Positions 36,492 to 40,034 of a stretch of DNA of 40,034 bases are shown here, in pieces (the stretch's first letter is position 1; each line of letters starts with the position of its first letter). Source of the stretch: Pinguiococcus pyrenoidosus (lineage: Eukaryota; Sar; Pinguiophyceae; Pinguiochrysidales; Pinguiochrysidaceae); assembly GCA_019677205.1 (NCBI GenBank), contig JAAMXY010001512.1:1-40034 (forward strand). The letters are read 5' to 3'. The notes under the pieces were generated by a model. That model was not told the DNA's origin. It did no database searches and saw only the letters and a program-made list of their open reading frames with translations. Both the position numbers and the translations under genes were made by a program.

Positions 36492-37798
36492 CTATGTTGT
36501 TGCGCTGATCTTCGCGCGCTTCTCAGCGGAGGGCGCTGCAGCAGGCTCGTAAGCTGTCTCGTCACAGCTAGCACGAACCCTCTCGCCGAATGCCTCCACA
36601 GCACCTGCGCCCTTGGCCTTCTGCAACGCCTCACAGAACTTGTACGCGTGGTGAAAGTTGTGAATCTGCGAGAGTGCAACCCTGCGGTTAGTACACCTCG
36701 GGATGCGGCAGCGCACACGCAGCTCACCCGAAGTAGCTGTGTGGCGAGCATCTCCTTCGCCCTGAGCAAATGATGTATGTACGCTCGAGTATGTCGCTGG
36801 CATGCTTCACAAGCGCAACTGGCGAGAATGGGCCTGTCATCCCTTTCGTAGCGAGGGTCGCTAAGGTCCAGCAGCTCATACACCGTCTCCGTTCGCTTCC
36901 TCTTGCCCCCACTTTGCCGTCGATCAGCTTCGAAGCTATTGTCGAAGACCAGGGCCTTGCCCGCGACGGCGAACGACTCAGGAAGCGGCCAGCTGACAAG
37001 CGACGCGCCGAGTTCTACCGCGTTGAGCATATCTAGCGGGGTTCTCAGGCCCGTAACAGCCGCTCGGACCCGCATGCCATTCGTGGGTTGGTCGGTCGTC
37101 ATGGCCATGCGCGTGGCTTGCAGGATCGCCCCCATCGCATCCCTCCTGAGGATGGGCTCCTTAGGCAGAGATCCGCCCAGCAAAACAAAGCCACTGATGC
37201 TCTGCCGATTGCTTGCGATGGCGTCTAGCAGCTTGGAGGACACGGCTCCTCTCTGAAAGCAGCAACCCGGCACACCTACGTACAGCGCGCCCCTCGGATC
37301 CTCTCTCCAGAGCGCGACTTGCTTCTCTAGCCACGTGCAGGTGCGCTCCAGGGCCCGGCTGATGCGCTTGGCCGACGCGCCATCCCGGGCTTGATCGGCC
37401 ATCGTCACGAAAACGTCTGCGCGCACGGACTGCGCCATGCGCGCGTACTCTTCGCAGGTAACTAGTTTCCTGCCCTTCAGCGTCTCCACAAAGATCCCTT
37501 GGTTGGTCGCGACCTTCTCGTCCCGTGCCGATCCCACCGCCGTCATCCAAGTCGTCGCGTCTTCGGGGACGCCATGAAATCGCTTGATGTCCACCTGCGC
37601 ACCGCCGTCCTCTCCAAAGCTACTGACGAGGGCATGGAAGGGGAACGTCACCGAGAGTGGCAGCTCGACGTGAAAAGGCTGCGCTAGCCGGAGATCCGCC
37701 CGGAAAGTTCCATACTGGTCCACGGTGAAGGTTGGTTGACCGGGAAGCAGGAACGCTGGCTCGCCTTCCGCCGAGCCTTCCGCAGCCTGCGGTTCCAT
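36492..37798 (-). CDS. QTRT2: Queuine tRNA-ribosyltransferase accessory subunit 2
   Basis: Two exons are predicted, 37798-36728 and 36665-36492, with a 62-nt GT-AG intron, giving 414 aa, the same size as human QTRT2 (415). The TGT-fold barrel runs across most of exon 1, including ALYVGVPGCCF and SGFVLLGGSLP. The zinc site is CACEAC (C328, C330, C333) with H359 supplied by exon 2. The junction reads MLATQLLR-IHNFHHAYKF, a hallmark of the family. With QTRT1 it exchanges guanine 34 for queuine in tRNA His, Asn, Asp and Tyr. The Met at 37798 gives the family length; an upstream Met at 37963 would add a hydrophobic, Arg-rich leader of 55 residues that could target mitochondria. Confidence 0.9.
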
Positions 37799-38489
37799 CG
37801 ATGTGAATGGTGATACAGTGGCCAGCCGACTCCGAGATATTGCTGGCTCTGTCAATGAATCAGTGAATCCAAAATGAATCTGAAGTCGAACGCTGCGCAG
37901 CGCCAGAACCGCGATTGGCAAGGCGGGCAGAACAGAGAACCGAGAGCGGCGAGCGAAAGCCATAAAAAAATACCGCATCGTATCCTACGGGGCAAACGGT
38001 GTTTGACCTGGGAACACTCGAAGAGAATCATATAAGAAATCAATAATCATAGTAGTTTCAAAATGCGTAAACAGAATATTGCTTTACAAAAGCTCATTCA
38101 TTCAATGATGGGGGACTTTTGCATCACAACACATTCCGCCGTCCGTGGCGCGCGAGTGCTCCACCTGTGGGCGCCGCCTTAAAGATTCGACCTAACGGCG
38201 GGCTCCAGAAGGCGTATGTGCAAAGGTGAGTTCAAGTTTCTTGCCCATTTTCGAACCAATTCTCGCAGGAGAAAGCTCTTCATGACCGTCTGACTCTCAC
38301 CGTCAAAACAGGACTGCCGCTCTCGCCTCTTGGCGGAGCCATTGCCAATCGAAAGCCAGGATGAAGCGAGAGATCAATCTGCTGGAAGTGAGGAAGGTGG
38401 TTTTTGCAGAAACCGAATGGGTGTGGGGATGAAAACTGCTCGTGGTTCCTGTCCGTTCTCCTATTAACTCACACACGTTTGCGACGTCC
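37799..38489. other. Intergenic region with AT-rich island
   Basis: This 691-bp region lies upstream of QTRT2 and downstream of the 38.5-kb ORF. It is AT-rich from about 37965 to 38110. The frame of QTRT2 stays open to 37978. No other gene or RNA was recognised. Confidence 0.45.
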
Positions 38490-39668
38490 TCAGGTCAGCT
38501 TGTGAGTCGCGAACAACACCTTGAAGACCAAGATGTCCTTCGTGTAGCCATGGTTGGCGATGCCTACGGCTTGGGCCCGCCTGACAAGGTCCATCTTCGA
38601 CAACTTCAGCAGGTCACGCGCGGCTCCTGATCTGAGAATGACGTATGGCCATCCTCCCGCTAGCGCGGCTTCGTCCCCTTCTACTACAGCGGCATCACGT
38701 ATGTGCGAGTGCAGCTGCTCTCTCAGCTTCGTCACGTCGGTGACATGTACTCCGGGGAGCCCGTGCTTACTGGCGACGTACTGGAGTTCGGCTTCGGATA
38801 AGGCGTTGAGCATTTTCAAGGCTTTCACTTCTGCAAAAGAGCTGCGCTTTGTCACGTTCTTGGCATACCTTTCAAGGCGATCGATGTGCTCTCCAAGTGC
38901 TTGCCATCCGAAGCGGCAAGTTGGGCTCTCCAAGACTTTGCGGGTTGGAAAAAGCGGGGCAGTCACATGCAGGGCTTTTCCCTCCAAGGTGCGCGTTCCT
39001 AGGGCTTTTCCCTCCAAGGTGCGCGTTACTGGAGCAATCCCAATGAATTCTGATACGTACTCAGTTGCTCTCTGTATCGTCTCCGGGTTCTTCAGAATGC
39101 GGCTGCGAAGCATGGAAAACTCCGGAGACCCTGAAGCGTCCTGAGACTTTCCAAGAAAGTGAAAGGACATGGCGTCATTCACAGACCGCCGTGCCTGGAA
39201 GTTTAGGAGAGCCTCTCTGACAGTCGATGCGGTGATGACCTGATTGCTCGGCAAGAATCGAGAGATGAGGCTATTGACGTGCTCGACGTAGACGTCATTA
39301 AGCCTCTTACAATTCTTTCCAAGGGTCCGTACAACGATTCCGCGATTCTCTTGCAGATAGTACTGCATCAGGCCCGAAAGCAAAAGCGCCCAGCGTACCA
39401 TATTAGGCCGATTGTTGGCAGCGAAGAGCGCTGCAAAGACTGGCAGGCTCTCAAAATATCTCTTCGCCTTCCCGTGTCCGTAGCTTAGAAAGGTGTCCAT
39501 CATCCATACAAAGAAGGTGATTGCTTCTCGGTCGTCGGCAGGACACTTTGAGAAGGCTTCTTGACCCTCAGTTGTCGATAGAACTAGATGAAAAGCTTCA
39601 TGAAGTGCCACTGCAATGGCTTGCAGCCTAGCATACTGAATCTGGACTTTCAGATGCGTCACCTTCAC
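38490..39668 (-). CDS. Unrecognised protein with SAP-like motifs, possibly element-derived
   Basis: The 392-codon open frame stays open upstream to the window edge and no ATG lies before codon 55, so the 5' end is unknown and may be outside the window. The N-terminal half (ALHEAFHLVLS, RYFESLPVFAALFAANN, PNMVRWALLLSGLM, NDVYVEHVNSLISRF) loosely recalls transposon-associated DUF6589-like proteins. In that family an F-A-L, N-x-x-R-W pattern is followed by an Asp/Glu-His segment. The C-terminus has two SAP-like helices (LSEAELQYVASKHGLPGV and LSKMDLVRRAQAVGIANHG), which often bind DNA. It contains a 10-residue tandem duplication (TRTLEGKALG/TRTLEGKALH). I do not recognise the family with confidence. 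Confidence 0.5.
   Translation of the reverse strand: MKVTHLKVQIQYARLQAIAVALHEAFHLVLSTTEGQEAFSKCPADDREAITFFVWMMDTFLSYGHGKAKRYFESLPVFAALFAANNRPNMVRWALLLSGLMQYYLQENRGIVVRTLGKNCKRLNDVYVEHVNSLISRFLPSNQVITASTVREALLNFQARRSVNDAMSFHFLGKSQDASGSPEFSMLRSRILKNPETIQRATEYVSEFIGIAPVTRTLEGKALGTRTLEGKALHVTAPLFPTRKVLESPTCRFGWQALGEHIDRLERYAKNVTKRSSFAEVKALKMLNALSEAELQYVASKHGLPGVHVTDVTKLREQLHSHIRDAAVVEGDEAALAGGWPYVILRSGAARDLLKLSKMDLVRRAQAVGIANHGYTKDILVFKVLFATHKLT
38971..39030. repeat. 30-bp in-frame tandem duplication
   Basis: Two adjacent 30-bp copies (38971-39000 and 39001-39030) differ at one position near the end. They duplicate ten residues of the SAP-like ORF without shifting the frame. Confidence 0.95.
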
Positions 39669-39898
39669 CGTGGCTCCTGTCGACGTCTCATCGTCAGCAT
39701 CATGCGCCTCTTCCGCTGCGTCTTGCTCTACCGTCTGGCCGATGAGGTTGTCTTCGCCTTCGCCCCCGTCGTGCGAAAGCGCCTGATTCTCTGGTGCTAG
39801 GTTCTGTTCCCCATCGCGATCGGTCGCCCGCCAACCCTGGAGCTTCGCCGAGTCACCGGCGGGTCGGTGGGCACAGCCGGCGGGATGCGGGAGCCTCC

Positions 39899-39976
39899 GA
39901 GACCGCTGAGGCCGCCGAGACCGCTGAGGCCGCCGAGACCGCTGAGGCCGCCGAGACCGCTGAGGCCGCCGAGACC
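39899..39976. repeat. 18-bp tandem repeat, four copies, at the right edge
   Basis: Four contiguous identical units beginning GAGACCGCTGAGG, plus a partial fifth. On the + strand they read as repeated ETAEAA followed by an acidic DSSDDDD stretch that runs into the edge, so a partial coding exon on the + strand is possible. The minus strand is also open here. Confidence 0.85.
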
Positions 39977-40034
39977 CTGGACAGCAGCGACGACGACGAC
40001 GTGACTCTCGGGGAATTGCTGCTGCAGGAACAGG

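Noticed and set aside
38241-38275. tRNA-like B-box on the minus strand (GGTTCGAAAA)
   Set aside because: The consensus C of the B-box is missing and no A-box or acceptor pairing was found.
1-40034. CRISPR arrays, rRNA operons, insertion sequences
   Set aside because: The window is eukaryotic; repeats seen are contiguous tandem repeats without spacers, and no rRNA-like or IS-like sequence was noticed.

Overview
This is a stretch of eukaryotic nuclear genome. The evidence is short GT-AG introns (62-190 nt, plus one of 549 nt), eukaryote-only genes (20S proteasome alpha subunit, CHD remodeler, CWF19-type splicing factor, RanBP1, eS12, REEP/HVA22) and plant-like density without operons. Several proteins start with a signal peptide followed by a phenylalanine cleavage motif of the ASAFAP type (AHA-F, SRA-F, ASWSFAP, SRAFAP). 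That is the bipartite presequence of algae with a red-derived secondary plastid. B9D2, a ciliary transition-zone protein, suggests a flagellate stage. I therefore infer a GC-rich photosynthetic stramenopile or a similar alga (haptophyte or cryptophyte not excluded). The species cannot be named from the sequence alone.

Layout, left to right: proteasome alpha subunit 1/PSMA6 (+), rhomboid protease (-), a large EEP-superfamily hydrolase (+), a repeat-rich gap, RNase P/MRP subunit POP5 (-), a 1693-residue CHD/Mi-2-like remodeler (+), a plastid PAP/fibrillin (-), a retinol saturase/carotenoid isomerase-like oxidoreductase in four exons (+), B9D2 with a long acidic extension (+), a seven-exon CWF19-like splicing factor (-), a Bot1p/mS45-like putative mitoribosomal protein (+), a stand-alone C-CAP cyclase-associated protein (-), REEP/HVA22 (+), a UDP-rhamnose-type epimerase/reductase (+), RanBP1 (-), ribosomal protein eS12 (+), a 44-residue membrane microprotein ORF (-), a plastid KsgA/Dim1-type rRNA dimethyltransferase (+), an AP endonuclease with a plastid presequence (-), a plastid IGPS-like protein lacking most catalytic residues (-), an FHA protein (+), the tRNA-guanine transglycosylase accessory subunit QTRT2 (-), and an unrecognised SAP-like, possibly element-derived ORF (-). 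A tandem repeat lies at the right edge.

The strands alternate almost perfectly, so most genes sit in head-to-head pairs separated by a short intergenic region, often containing an AT-rich island, and in tail-to-tail pairs sometimes only 50-100 bp apart. Three adjacent genes (30.8-35.0 kb) look plastid-targeted, and the fibrillin/oxidoreductase pair shares a 190-bp promoter. Intron boundaries were assigned by hand from GT-AG signals, reading-frame continuity and family conservation, so they are predictions. Several introns are multiples of three and free of stops, and would be missed by ORF calling.
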